Below are positions 1 through 10,045 of a DNA stretch of 44,847 nucleotides, in pieces. The notes beneath the pieces were generated by a model, which did no database searches, was not told the DNA's origin, and saw only the letters and a list, made by a program, of their open reading frames with translations. Location of the stretch: the NCBI GenBank assembly GCA_902634695.1, contig CACPLE010000006.1:1-44847 (forward strand), read 5' to 3'. The translations under genes and the position numbers were made by a program. The stretch comes from an uncultured Pelagibacteraceae bacterium. GTDB lineage: Bacteria > Pseudomonadota > Alphaproteobacteria > Pelagibacterales > Pelagibacteraceae. Position 1 is the first letter of the stretch, and every line of letters begins with the position of its first letter.

Positions 1-389
1 GTATTTACGATGATGTAATGAAACAACACGCATTAAAAACTAAAGAAGATAAAGAGATTAGTAAAAAATTAGCAGTAATAACTACTACTTTAAAATTAAG
101 CAAAAGTTTGAAATCAAACAAAGATTTAAGTTATAGAATATTAGCTCAAATAGCGTCAAGCGTTCCAAAGAGACTAAGATTTGATCGTGTAGAGTATAAT
201 GGTAAAGACAGAGTTACAATAACCGGAATTGCTGCAAGCGATCAAGATATTTTAAATTTTATAGAAAATTTAGGAAATCAAAAATTAATTAAACAAGCTT
301 CATTGGCTTCAGCAACACTAAAAAGAAGCAGTGTATCAGATGGTGCACAAATGAAAGGATTTAGGATTTTAGTAAAAGTAAAAGGTTAA
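1..389 (+). CDS. PilN/MshI-like type IV pilus inner-membrane assembly protein, C-terminal part (5' truncated by window edge)
   Basis: Frame is open upstream of the ATG at 18 to the window edge (IYDDVMKQHALK...); PilN-like C-terminal fold pattern (VPKRLRFDRVEYNGKDRVTITGIAASDQDILNFIENL); followed by PilO/PilP/secretin genes. Confidence 0.7.
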   Translation, partial: IYDDVMKQHALKTKEDKEISKKLAVITTTLKLSKSLKSNKDLSYRILAQIASSVPKRLRFDRVEYNGKDRVTITGIAASDQDILNFIENLGNQKLIKQASLASATLKRSSVSDGAQMKGFRILVKVKG

Positions 390-392
390 ACT

Positions 393-1067
393 ATGGATTT
401 AAAAAATATAAAAGTTGAAGACTTAAAAGAATTAGCTCTAAAATATTCTGACAAAAAAACTTTAATAAAAATTGGAATATCTGTTGGTGCAATAATTATT
501 TTTTTAATTATTTATTACGCAATACTAAGCCCAATGGTAGACAAAAGAAAAGCTAGGCTTGCAGAAATGACAACCAAGCAAGAAGAAACTGCAACATTGA
601 CTAAAAATATTAAATTGAAAAATAAAAAAATAAAAAAATTAACTCCTGAATATGAAAAATATTCAACATTATTCCATACAAGAGCAGAAGTAGAAGGACT
701 TTACCAAACTCTAAGTGAATTTGCAGACGACAATAATTTGATTATTTCAAAAATTGAAAAAAAGGAAATAAAAGAAGTTTCAAAGGCTGATGCGTTGGCA
801 AAAGTAAGCAAAAAAAAGAAGAAGAAAAAGAAGAAAAAACCAAAAACAAGATCAATTAAAAATGTAGCTTACTATCAAATACCTGTTAATTTTGAAATAA
901 CAGGCAGTTTTCTTGGATATATTAAGTTTAAACGCCAAATATCCCTTTCACAAAAGATGTTGAATTTTGACAAAGAAATAATAAGAGTAGTAAAAGGCGA
1001 TACAACTGGTACGATAAAAGTAAGTGGAACATTAACAATAGTAGGATTGGCAGATGAATTTTATTAA
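393..1067 (+). CDS. PilO/MshJ-like pilus assembly protein with internal poly-Lys tract
   Basis: One N-terminal TM, coiled coil, position between PilN- and PilP-like genes; KKKKKKKKKK run near codon 140. Confidence 0.7.
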   Translation: MDLKNIKVEDLKELALKYSDKKTLIKIGISVGAIIIFLIIYYAILSPMVDKRKARLAEMTTKQEETATLTKNIKLKNKKIKKLTPEYEKYSTLFHTRAEVEGLYQTLSEFADDNNLIISKIEKKEIKEVSKADALAKVSKKKKKKKKKKPKTRSIKNVAYYQIPVNFEITGSFLGYIKFKRQISLSQKMLNFDKEIIRVVKGDTTGTIKVSGTLTIVGLADEFY

Positions 1068-1569
1068 AATTGTAATAGCATTTTTAGTAATTTTATTAAA
1101 TATAAACAGTTCAGTTTTTGCTGACAGTCATGATACAGATCAAAACATTGTTGATAAAGCAAAAGAAATAAATAAAAAAATTAAAAAACAACAAACCGAT
1201 AAAGAAGCAAATATAAAATCTGAAGTTGGAGATGAAGAACCTTTGCCCTTAAATGATCCATTTGCTGGAGATGCTTCTACAGGCGGAAAAAGAACCGGAT
1301 TACTTCTTGCAGGCTCAGAGGATGAAAAAGATGAAATGAGTTTATTTAATTTTAAACTTGTTGGAATAGTTAAAGGAAAATTTGATGGCTATGCTTCTTT
1401 AATAAATAATGAAGGCGAATTAATAACTTTGCAATTAAATGAAGAATTAAGCGAAGGTGTTAGTTTAGTTGAATTAAGAAAAAATGATATTGTATTTCAA
1501 AATGGTGAAGATTCATATCTAATTATAAATTTTAAAAACCAAATTAAAGAGACATCTGGAGAATATTAA
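1054..1569 (+). CDS. PilP/MshK-like periplasmic pilus assembly protein
   Basis: Signal peptide; C-terminal FKLVGIVKGKFDGYASLINNEGELITL pattern; overlaps the preceding gene and abuts the secretin. Confidence 0.65.
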   Translation: MNFIKIVIAFLVILLNINSSVFADSHDTDQNIVDKAKEINKKIKKQQTDKEANIKSEVGDEEPLPLNDPFAGDASTGGKRTGLLLAGSEDEKDEMSLFNFKLVGIVKGKFDGYASLINNEGELITLQLNEELSEGVSLVELRKNDIVFQNGEDSYLIINFKNQIKETSGEY

Positions 1570-3110
1570 TGAACAAAAAATTTTTTAATATAATTACTTT
1601 ATTTTCTGTTTTTATTTTAGTTTTAACAGGGTGTTCTCAGCAAGGTAAATTTGGAAAACCTTTTAAACATAATACACCTTTAATAAAAGAAGACATAAAA
1701 AACTCAGGAAAAAAAGAAATTCAAAAAACTGTAGATATGGGGCCTAGCCCAGTTGAAGGAGATGTTGAAAAATTACAGAAAAGAAAACAATTGTCATCTG
1801 TAAAATCAAAAAATTATCTTCTTATTCCCGAAGAATACACATCTTTAAAACAAAACCTGTCATTTAAATTTCAAAATCTTGATTATAAAGAAGCTATGAC
1901 CCTAATGGCTAAAATGGGAAACATTAATATTTTAGTAGGAGAAGAAGTTGCAGGTTCTATCTCAGCTGAACTTGATAATGTTCCATGGGATAAAGCATTT
2001 AATGCATTATTAGACATGAAAAATTTTGCAGCAGATATTGATGTTTCAAACAATATTATAAGAGTTCATTCACCAGCAGTATTGACTTCTCAAGAAAGTT
2101 ATAAGTCTGCAAGAGCGTCAGCAGTTAAAAAGAAAGTTGAACTTGAGGACTCGGTTGAACCAATTATTTCTGAGATATTTAGACTCTACTATATTTCTCC
2201 AGCTGAAGCAAAAGCGACAATAACTGAACTATTTACTGACACAACAGGAGGATCGAGTTTCATACCAATACAGGTAACTGAAGAAAAAACAACGCGATCA
2301 ATAATAGTCAGAGGTAAAGCAAAAGATTTAGATGTAGTTGATAAAGTAATTCGAGAAATAGATGTAAGAACTAAACAAGTTTTAATAGAAGCTTTCATAG
2401 TAGAAGCATCTTCGACATTTGAAAAAGCACTTGGAAGTAAATTGGGGGGAGTATACACAAGACAGCAAGAACAAATAGGTGGTACTGTTGGTGGAAGCTC
2501 AGCTAGTAGTGGAATTACCGATACGACAGCTGCAATTGGAGGTACACAAGATCTATTAACAAGCTTTGGAGCAGCAGGAGCAACAAGCGGTATTGGAATT
2601 TTGAAGAGAACCGGTTCTGGAGTTTTAAAAGTTCAATTAGATGCATTAGAAAAAGAAGGTCTTGGAAAAACAATTTCAAATCCAAAAGTTTTTACAATTG
2701 ATAATCAACTTGCAACAATTACACAGGGTGAACAAATTGCGGTTACTACGAACACAGGCTCAGGAACATCAAGCACAGAATTTAAGGATGCAGCCCTGAA
2801 ATTAAATGTTACTCCTAGTATTATAGGTGATGGAAATGTACTTTTAGATATTACGGTTAATAATGACACTCCAAATAGATCATCAGGAGCCGATGTAGGA
2901 ATAAACAAAATGGAGATAAAAACTAAGCTTTTAATAGCAGATGGGGATATTGTTGTAATTGGTGGTATAAAAAGAAATGCAGTTGCCTCTTCTTCATCAG
3001 CAACACCAGGAGTTGGCAAACTTCCTGTTGTAGGAAATCTATTTAAAGGAAAATCGAACAGTGATACGCTTAGTGAGTTATTAATATTTATAGCGCCAAG
3101 GATTTTATAA
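1569..3110 (+). CDS. Secretin (PilQ/MshL/GspD family), lipoprotein signal
   Basis: Lipobox LTGC; STN-like domain (FKFQNLDYKEAMTLMAKMGNINILV); secretin core VLIEAFIVEAS...LGKTISNPKVFTIDNQLATITQGEQI; terminal ELLIFIAPRIL. Confidence 0.93.
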   Translation: MNKKFFNIITLFSVFILVLTGCSQQGKFGKPFKHNTPLIKEDIKNSGKKEIQKTVDMGPSPVEGDVEKLQKRKQLSSVKSKNYLLIPEEYTSLKQNLSFKFQNLDYKEAMTLMAKMGNINILVGEEVAGSISAELDNVPWDKAFNALLDMKNFAADIDVSNNIIRVHSPAVLTSQESYKSARASAVKKKVELEDSVEPIISEIFRLYYISPAEAKATITELFTDTTGGSSFIPIQVTEEKTTRSIIVRGKAKDLDVVDKVIREIDVRTKQVLIEAFIVEASSTFEKALGSKLGGVYTRQQEQIGGTVGGSSASSGITDTTAAIGGTQDLLTSFGAAGATSGIGILKRTGSGVLKVQLDALEKEGLGKTISNPKVFTIDNQLATITQGEQIAVTTNTGSGTSSTEFKDAALKLNVTPSIIGDGNVLLDITVNNDTPNRSSGADVGINKMEIKTKLLIADGDIVVIGGIKRNAVASSSSATPGVGKLPVVGNLFKGKSNSDTLSELLIFIAPRIL

Positions 3111-4861
3111 TGCTTAAAATAAGTAGAGAAAGTGAAATTAACCTAATCAACGTCTTGATCGATCACGACATTATTTCAGGTAAAGATTTAATTAATATTA
3201 AGAAAGTTAGCACTGAAAAAAATAAATCTCAAATTGATGCAGTATTTGAACTTAAACTTACTGATGAAGAAAAAATTTTAAATGTACTTGTTAAAGAACA
3301 AAATTTAGAAACTGTAGATTTATCAAAAATTGAATTATCAGATGAAATTAAAAGCGTTCTTCCATCTAACTATATAAATACAAATTTTGTTGCTCCATTT
3401 AAAGTTGAAGGAAATACACTTCACATTGCAATTCCAGATAGTTCAAAATTAGGCTTAATGAGAAATTTAAAAGCTATCACAAAAAAAAATATTGAACTTC
3501 ATGCTGCAAAAATTACTCACATTTCAGAGTTTATAGAAAAATTATTAAGTGAAAGTGGCGATGTAACAGCTGCTACAATTAGAAAAGAAAACAGAGAAAA
3601 AACAAAAACTTTTGACAGTGATTTAGGAGAGGCAGGAGAAGTTCTTGAAAAACCACCTGAAGAAGATATTGAAGCAATAGAAAACGAGTCAGAGGTAATT
3701 AAATTTAGTACAGCAGTAGTGGCCGAAGCAATTAAATCTGGTGTTAGTGATATTCACATTGAACCATATAGATTTACTTCAAGAGTTCGTTATCGTCAGG
3801 ATGGTATGCTGCAAGAACAAGAGCAGTATAAAAAATTTCTTCACGATAACTACGGTGCTGTAGTAACTCGTTTTAAGATAATGGGTAAACTTGATATTGC
3901 AGAAAGAAGATTGCCACAAGATGGTGCAATCAATTTTAAAATTGATGGAAAGGTAGTTGACCTTCGACTATCTATTTTACCTACAGCTAGCAATGAAAGA
4001 ATTGTAATGCGGGTTTTAAATAAAGATGCGGGAGATATAACTCTCGAGCAATTAAATTTTGAAGATGCTGATTTAAAAAACTTAAGAAAAGCGATTCATG
4101 GTACTCAAGGTTTAATTCTTGTAACAGGCCCAACCGGTTCTGGAAAATCAACAACATTGTACAGTATTCTTAAAGAAGTAAGTAAACCACATTTAAATAT
4201 TTTGACCGCAGAAGATCCAGTTGAATATGAACTAGATGGAGTTGGGCAAGTTCAAATTAAAGATGATATTGGACTAAGTTTTTCAGCCGCATTAAGATCT
4301 TTTCTTCGTCAAGATCCAGAAATAATTCTAGTTGGAGAGATGAGAGATAAAGAGACAGTTGATATTGGATTAAAAGCTGCACTTACTGGGCACTTAGTTT
4401 TTAGTACACTTCACACTAATGATGCTCCAAGTACAATTACTAGATTGCAAAATATGGGAACACCCGATTATTTAATTAGTGCTGCAACTCAGATGGTGCT
4501 TGCGCAAAGACTTGCAAGAAAAAACTGTAAAGATTGTAGAGTTCCAGATGAAGATGTAAATCCCAAAGTTTTAACTGATTTAGGTTTTTCTCCCGAACAA
4601 GCATCAAGAGTGAAAGCTACAAAAGGAAAAGGTTGTTCAAAATGTAAAAACACAGGTTACAAAGGTAGACAAGGTATATATGAAATTTTGGTGGTTACTA
4701 AACCAATTAAAGAAGCCATACTTAAACAAGCTACCACTCCAGAATTAAAGGCAATTGCAATAAAAGAAGGCTTTCAAACTATGCAAGATATGGGAAGAAG
4801 AATGATTGCAAATGGCTCCCTTAGTTTTAGGGAGTATGAGAGAGTTTTATCCTCTTCATAA
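3110..4861 (+). CDS. Type IV pilus/type II secretion assembly ATPase (PilB/GspE/MshE family)
   Basis: Walker A GPTGSGKSTT, Asp box/Walker B, tetra-Cys CKDC...CSKC, MshE-type N-terminal domain. Confidence 0.96.
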   Translation: MLKISRESEINLINVLIDHDIISGKDLINIKKVSTEKNKSQIDAVFELKLTDEEKILNVLVKEQNLETVDLSKIELSDEIKSVLPSNYINTNFVAPFKVEGNTLHIAIPDSSKLGLMRNLKAITKKNIELHAAKITHISEFIEKLLSESGDVTAATIRKENREKTKTFDSDLGEAGEVLEKPPEEDIEAIENESEVIKFSTAVVAEAIKSGVSDIHIEPYRFTSRVRYRQDGMLQEQEQYKKFLHDNYGAVVTRFKIMGKLDIAERRLPQDGAINFKIDGKVVDLRLSILPTASNERIVMRVLNKDAGDITLEQLNFEDADLKNLRKAIHGTQGLILVTGPTGSGKSTTLYSILKEVSKPHLNILTAEDPVEYELDGVGQVQIKDDIGLSFSAALRSFLRQDPEIILVGEMRDKETVDIGLKAALTGHLVFSTLHTNDAPSTITRLQNMGTPDYLISAATQMVLAQRLARKNCKDCRVPDEDVNPKVLTDLGFSPEQASRVKATKGKGCSKCKNTGYKGRQGIYEILVVTKPIKEAILKQATTPELKAIAIKEGFQTMQDMGRRMIANGSLSFREYERVLSSS

Positions 4862-4868
4862 TTAATAA

Positions 4869-6107
4869 ATGGAAACATTTACATATAAAGGTATTTCAGC
4901 AGGCAAATATGTGGAAGGTGAAGTTGAAGCGTTAAATCAAGAAGAAGCTTCTCATAAGCTTAAAGAAGATAAAATCATAATTACCAATATAACTAGAACA
5001 AAGAAAAAAAAAGGTGAAGCAAAAGCCAAAGGTAAAGGCAAGGGACTTTCATTATTTGGCAAAAAGAAAGTAAAAGTAGAAGACATTTTAATATTTTCAA
5101 AGCAATTTGCAACCATGGTTAAAGCAGGCTTGCCAATACTAGAAGTTCTTGCAATGTTAAGAGATCAACTTGAAAACCCATCAATTAAAGAAATAATTGA
5201 AGATATAAGAAAAAGTCTTGAAGGTGGTGTAACACTTTCAAAGTGTTTTGAAAAATACCCGCAGTATTTTGATAACGTGTATGTAAACTTAATAAAGGCT
5301 GGTGAGGCCAGTGGTAAACTAGATCTCTTTCTTTTAAAAATTGTAGATTCTTTAGAAAAGAAAGAAAAAATTAAAAAGAAAATTAAAGGTGCTTTAATGT
5401 ACCCAGCTATAATGTTCACTGTTGCAATTACAGTAAGTGCCTTCATGTTAGTAAAAGTTGTGCCAGTATTTGCTAAAATGTATGAAGGTATGGGAATTGC
5501 ACTTCCAAAACCAACAGCAATTATATTAGGAATGAGCGATTTTTTAAGAGGTACTGGTGGACTGATGTTGTTATTAGGATCTATTAGTGGTTATTTCATT
5601 TTTAAATATTTAACAACAAAGAACGAAAAAATTAAATACAAATGGCACAAACAAGTTTTAAAGTTGCCTGTGTTTGGAGAGATGATTTTAAAATCTTTAC
5701 TTGCAAGAATTTCATTAATTATGGGAAACCTTAGTGCTGCTGGAGTTAATTTATTAGAGAGTATAGAAATTGCAAAATCAGTTAGCAATAATGTAGTCGT
5801 AACTGAAGCTTTAGAAAATGTAAAAAAAGGAGTTTTTTCAGGAGATACTTTAACAAAACTTTTTTTAAAGGAACCTTTGTTTCCACCCACATTCAGCCAA
5901 CTAATTTCAGTTGGGGAACAAACTGGGCAATTAGATGAAATGTTTGGATCTGTTGCAAGTTACTATGAAGAAGAATTTGATACTTCTGTAGATAATATGT
6001 CTGCTTTAATTGAACCAATCATGATTGTTTTTATGGGCCTTATGATTGGTGGACTAATGATAGCGATGTATTCTCCAATATTTAATGTTGGAGCATTAAT
6101 AGGTTAA
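4869..6107 (+). CDS. Type IV pilus inner-membrane platform protein (PilC/GspF/MshG family)
   Basis: Two GspF domains (FSKQFATMVKAGLPILEVL...; LISVGEQTGQLDEMFGSVASYYEEEFD), C-terminal TM. Confidence 0.95.
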   Translation: METFTYKGISAGKYVEGEVEALNQEEASHKLKEDKIIITNITRTKKKKGEAKAKGKGKGLSLFGKKKVKVEDILIFSKQFATMVKAGLPILEVLAMLRDQLENPSIKEIIEDIRKSLEGGVTLSKCFEKYPQYFDNVYVNLIKAGEASGKLDLFLLKIVDSLEKKEKIKKKIKGALMYPAIMFTVAITVSAFMLVKVVPVFAKMYEGMGIALPKPTAIILGMSDFLRGTGGLMLLLGSISGYFIFKYLTTKNEKIKYKWHKQVLKLPVFGEMILKSLLARISLIMGNLSAAGVNLLESIEIAKSVSNNVVVTEALENVKKGVFSGDTLTKLFLKEPLFPPTFSQLISVGEQTGQLDEMFGSVASYYEEEFDTSVDNMSALIEPIMIVFMGLMIGGLMIAMYSPIFNVGALIG

Positions 6108-6517
6108 ATTTTTTTTGTTAATACAAGGTGGTTAACCCAACCTTTTTCATCTTTTTTAAAAACAGCGCCGTCCATGATTTGTTTAATAAAATAAGTGCCT
6201 AATCCACCGGGCTTAATATCATCTAATTGTCGATGTTGAATATTTTCAGGCACAACAGCTTTTCCTTTATCAAAAAATCCTATTTCTAATTTTCCATCAT
6301 TTAATGCAATTTTAATTTCCATTCTATCAGTTGTTGAATCCACACCTTTATAACCGTGCTTAACTATATTTTGAGCTGCTTCAGCTATAGCAAGAACTAA
6401 TTCATCTTTTTGTTCTTGGGGTAAATTTATTTTTTCAAAAACATCTCTAGAAAATGTTCTAACCTCTTTTAGGCTTGCGCTACTTACAAGAAAATCTTTA
6501 GATTCTGATAAATTCAT
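6104..6517 (-). CDS. Anti-sigma-factor-like HATPase serine kinase (RsbW/SpoIIAB family)
   Basis: GHKL N-box ELVLAIAEAAQNIVKHGY, G1 FFDKGKA, G2 GGLGTYFIKQIMD; directly downstream of the STAS gene. Confidence 0.9.
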   Translation of the reverse strand: MNLSESKDFLVSSASLKEVRTFSRDVFEKINLPQEQKDELVLAIAEAAQNIVKHGYKGVDSTTDRMEIKIALNDGKLEIGFFDKGKAVVPENIQHRQLDDIKPGGLGTYFIKQIMDGAVFKKDEKGWVNHLVLTKKI

Positions 6518-6816
6518 TATTCAAGGTTTAATATCTGTTCTAATTTTGCCATCATAATTACTTTTAAAACAGATTTACTAACTTCTTTTACAACTACTTT
6601 TGTATTTTTTTCTAACGCTTTTTGATGACTTTCAATAAGAACAGAAATTCCTGATGAATCCATATATGAAACATCTTTTAAATTTAAATGAACTTCTTTA
6701 CCTGCTTCAACCAAAGGTAAAATTACTTCTTTGGCTTTTTCAGTGACGTCCATGTCTATTTCTCCATTTAGGAAAACAGTACTGACATTGGCTTCTTCGG
6801 TTACTTTGTAAGTCAT
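6517..6816 (-). CDS. STAS-domain anti-sigma factor antagonist (RsbV/SpoIIAA family)
   Basis: Phospho-site motif VSYMDSSGISVLI; overlaps the HATPase gene by 1 nt. Confidence 0.92.
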   Translation of the reverse strand: MTYKVTEEANVSTVFLNGEIDMDVTEKAKEVILPLVEAGKEVHLNLKDVSYMDSSGISVLIESHQKALEKNTKVVVKEVSKSVLKVIMMAKLEQILNLE

Positions 6817-6869
6817 TTTTTAAAGATTGATAACATTAATTATTTATTATTAAAATCAAGAAATTGGAA

Positions 6870-6891
6870 CCCATATTGGGCATTTAATGCC
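6870..6891. promoter_or_regulatory. Candidate cis-element: CCCATATTGGG followed by GGCATTTAATGCC palindrome
   Basis: Dyads in the divergent STAS/prepilin intergenic region; similar block upstream of the FecR gene and, less exactly, the 15912 lipoprotein. Confidence 0.4.
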
Positions 6892-7013
6892 ATATTTTTT
6901 TAGGTTATTTGTGATTTTTTAGTCTTTACATGTTGAATAATATTATATTTACTTAACTATTAATATTATTTTAAGTATATATGCATACATACAAATATAA
7001 AGAAGGATGGGAT

Positions 7014-7484
7014 ATGAAAAATAAAAACAAAGGTTTTACACTAATAGAACTATTAGTAGTTGTAGCCATTATAGGAATTTTAGCTGCAGTTGGTACAGTT
7101 GCTTACACAGGTTATACCGCTTCAGCAAAAAAGAATGCTTCTGCGACGTTGCATTCTCAAGCTGCAAAATATTTAGCTGCAGAAGTACAGAAATGTACTC
7201 TAAACTCAGGCGGAACAGCTATGGAAGGTAACATTGATTGCGATGGAACAGATGGTGGTACAGACGACCCAACAGGTGCAAATTATGCTGCTCATTATGT
7301 TACAGTAGCAAATGTTAAAAACCCTCACACACCGTCACAGGCTGGAGCTACAGTTGGAGCTGTCCCTACTGCGGGAGGTGTAACTGGTTTACTATATCTT
7401 ACAGTTGACGATGATGACATTGTGCTTACAATGATTCCAGAAGATGGTGCAGCTACTTTATCTATAACTGTAACAGTAGAGTAA
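7014..7484 (+). CDS. Type IV prepilin (PilA-like), first of tandem pair; start revised from 6981 to 7014
   Basis: Prepilin motif KNKGFTLIELLVVVAIIGILAAVGTVAYTGY; AAGGA Shine-Dalgarno at 7003-7007 supports ATG at 7014. Confidence 0.92.
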   Translation: MKNKNKGFTLIELLVVVAIIGILAAVGTVAYTGYTASAKKNASATLHSQAAKYLAAEVQKCTLNSGGTAMEGNIDCDGTDGGTDDPTGANYAAHYVTVANVKNPHTPSQAGATVGAVPTAGGVTGLLYLTVDDDDIVLTMIPEDGAATLSITVTVE

Positions 7485-7517
7485 CGCGTTAAAAGTTTAA
7501 GTTATAAAAAAAAATTT

Positions 7518-7973
7518 ATGACTACTAAAAGCTCAGGCTTTACTTTAATTGAGCTTTTAGTAGTTGTTGCAATAATAGGAATTCTTGCAGCCGTTGGCAC
7601 AGTTTCTTACAACGGTTACATCTCAGCAACAAAAAAGAAAGCTGCTATAAACATGATGCAGACAATTGGATTAGCACAAACTGAAGAGTTATCGAGTTTT
7701 GGTTTATATTATTATTCTCAAGCTGGCGCTGACTCAGCAGCAAGTTGTGCTCCTAATAGTGATGGAATTAATACTAATTTATTCGGCGATGATGTAATTG
7801 ATCAAAAAGCTTATGGTTTTTGTATAGGACAATTTCTTCCTGACGAGGGAGCCCTTCCTAATGAGTCTGTTTATACAATAGTAGCTAAAGGACTAAAACC
7901 AGATGGCACAGTTGACGATGATGATCCATGCACTATGACTTTAACTTCAAAAGGAGCTTTTACAGATTGCTAG
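7518..7973 (+). CDS. Type IV prepilin (PilA-like), second of tandem pair
   Basis: KSSGFTLIELLVVVAIIGILAAVGTVSYNGY, almost identical N-terminus to the upstream pilin; four Cys in the globular domain. Confidence 0.92.
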   Translation: MTTKSSGFTLIELLVVVAIIGILAAVGTVSYNGYISATKKKAAINMMQTIGLAQTEELSSFGLYYYSQAGADSAASCAPNSDGINTNLFGDDVIDQKAYGFCIGQFLPDEGALPNESVYTIVAKGLKPDGTVDDDDPCTMTLTSKGAFTDC

Positions 7974-7982
7974 GGGTAAATT

Positions 7983-8228
7983 ATGTTTTTCGAAAAAATA
8001 AAAAACTTCTTAAGAGAAACTGCGTCTGGGGACCTTTCATTTAAAGAAAAAATTTTTACAAGTTTAAGTATATTTTGGATAATTCTTATTGGATATTTAA
8101 CTTGGTGGAATGGCTTAAAAGGTGAGAGCCTAGATAAAAGCTTTCGTTGGGATGAGTGGGCATGGTTTGGATTAGTGCCAGCTTTAACACCATTTTTATT
8201 CTATATTATTTGGAAAAAGAGAGATTGA
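7983..8228 (+). CDS. Small two-TM membrane protein of unknown function in the pilus operon
   Basis: 81 aa; two hydrophobic segments; 9 nt after the pilin and 4 nt before the next gene. Confidence 0.65.
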   Translation: MFFEKIKNFLRETASGDLSFKEKIFTSLSIFWIILIGYLTWWNGLKGESLDKSFRWDEWAWFGLVPALTPFLFYIIWKKRD

Positions 8229-8232
8229 ACAA

Positions 8233-9996
8233 ATGGCAATGAAAAAAAATAAGAAAAAAAAGTTTCCAAAGAAAAGAAGAATAAAAAAAGAAACAAAATC
8301 AACTAGTATATTACCAGTATTGTTTGTTGTTTTATTATTGAGTTTGTTTTCTGAAACTGTACGAACATTACCGGCAGGAGCTTTTAGTGAAAAAATAAGC
8401 GATATGCCTTACAAATTACCAAAACTAAATTCTAGTTTAGTAGAAGAAAAATTATTAAAAAAAGATGACTATCAGCAAATAAAAGAAGAATTAATTTTTG
8501 AAAGATTGTCTAAAAAAGAAAAAAAAGCTGAAGATGATATTCAAAATTTACAAACTCAAGTTAACGAAACTGAATTAAAAAAAATTGAAAAAGAAATAAT
8601 TATTGCAAAAGCACCCAAAAAAGAAATTGAACAAATTCAACCAAAAATAATCGATGAAAAAATTGTAGATGTGCCAAAAGTTGAAGAGGCAATTAAAATA
8701 GCAGCAGACACAACTACAAAAACTATTGTAGTTGAAGGTGAAGAAAAAATAATTACTGGATCTTCTGAAAAAAATATTACTTACATGCAAATTTTATTAA
8801 AACCTAACGATTTAGATTTGAATTTGAAATATGCAAGACAACAAGGAAAAGCTGGAAATTACAAACAAACCATAGCAACCCTAGAAAGGTTGAATATGCT
8901 TTATCCTGATAATGTTGAAATAAAACTTTATCTTTTATCTGTTCTGGTCCAAGCAGATGCACCAAATAAAGCTTTAACTATTATTGAAGAAATTAAAACA
9001 AATGAAGATTTAACAAAAGAAGATTTAGCAACAGTTGAAGAAATTGAAGAAGAGATGAAAAGTAGAGGTAGACCAAAATTATGGAATTTCTATGCTGATC
9101 TGGGAGTTGGCGCGGTTCAAAATAATAACGTTAACAGTGTTTCAAAAACAAGATTACAAGCCAGTTCAGGTGAATACATAGGATTTAACACTCCTCAATT
9201 CGACAGAACTTTAAGTGGAAGCTTGGGTCTTACTGCTACAAGAACAATAAATGAAACTTCATCATTTATGTTAAATATATCTCACACGGATTCAGAACAG
9301 TATGTTGAAACTGGCGATGATTTTGAAAGCTACGGATTTACTGCTGCATTAGATACTGCTTTAGGAAATCAAAATTTAAGTCCATACTTTATGTTAAGTA
9401 AAACAGATTATCAGGATGATGCCGATAGTTTTTCTTTGATGTATGGAGTAGGTGGATATTTTACTGTAGGAGATCGTAATTCATTTAGCTATGGTTACTC
9501 TTTTTCAGATTCTTGGGGAAATCAGAACACAACAGACACTACAGCAGACGCTACGAATGCAATTAGCCATGGATTCACTTTGGCACATGATTTTGCGGTT
9601 AATGAAATAATTTCTACTTCAACCGGCATTGGATACGCTGATTCAGACGGAAAAGATGATACAAATGATTATGAAACTTATGATTTAAATTTTAGATTAA
9701 ATTTAGCTTATCCTTGGGCATACATATCTATTGGAGAAGCATTAAGTTTTAATGATTATAAAAGAGTGGACACAAGCACTAATTTAAACAGAATAAGATC
9801 GGATGTGACAAGCACTTTTGACATTATGCTTACTAAAGCGGTAGGTGATTTTTTACCTGCTATCGATCCGAACAAAAGTTTGTTCCTAAACCTATCATTT
9901 GAAAAACTTTTTTCAGAAGCTAATATCGTAAGCTATGATTATGTGTCAGATTCTTATTCTTTAAGTTTTTCTAAATCTTTTCATCTTAATAAATAA
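8233..9996 (+). CDS. TPR domain + C-terminal outer-membrane beta-barrel protein (Slam/DUF560-like architecture)
   Basis: Lys-rich N-terminus and hydrophobic segment; TPR region (KQTIATLERLNMLYPDNVEIKLYLLSVLVQ); amphipathic strands ending YSLSFSKSFHLNK. Confidence 0.65.
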   Translation: MAMKKNKKKKFPKKRRIKKETKSTSILPVLFVVLLLSLFSETVRTLPAGAFSEKISDMPYKLPKLNSSLVEEKLLKKDDYQQIKEELIFERLSKKEKKAEDDIQNLQTQVNETELKKIEKEIIIAKAPKKEIEQIQPKIIDEKIVDVPKVEEAIKIAADTTTKTIVVEGEEKIITGSSEKNITYMQILLKPNDLDLNLKYARQQGKAGNYKQTIATLERLNMLYPDNVEIKLYLLSVLVQADAPNKALTIIEEIKTNEDLTKEDLATVEEIEEEMKSRGRPKLWNFYADLGVGAVQNNNVNSVSKTRLQASSGEYIGFNTPQFDRTLSGSLGLTATRTINETSSFMLNISHTDSEQYVETGDDFESYGFTAALDTALGNQNLSPYFMLSKTDYQDDADSFSLMYGVGGYFTVGDRNSFSYGYSFSDSWGNQNTTDTTADATNAISHGFTLAHDFAVNEIISTSTGIGYADSDGKDDTNDYETYDLNFRLNLAYPWAYISIGEALSFNDYKRVDTSTNLNRIRSDVTSTFDIMLTKAVGDFLPAIDPNKSLFLNLSFEKLFSEANIVSYDYVSDSYSLSFSKSFHLNK

Positions 9997-10045
9997 TTTA
10001 ATGAAAAAAAAAGTGAAAATCTTTCAATTTAAAGGGAAAATAGAA

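Noticed and set aside
2189-2458. Antisense ORFs inside the secretin gene (2189-2458, 2705-3019)
   Set aside because: No RBS or recognisable domain; fully inside a well-supported conserved gene.
6981-7013. Upstream ATG of the first pilin (MHTYKYKEGWD extension)
   Set aside because: A 5-6 residue basic leader before GFTLIE is standard for prepilins; AAGGA at 7003-7007 positions the ATG at 7014.
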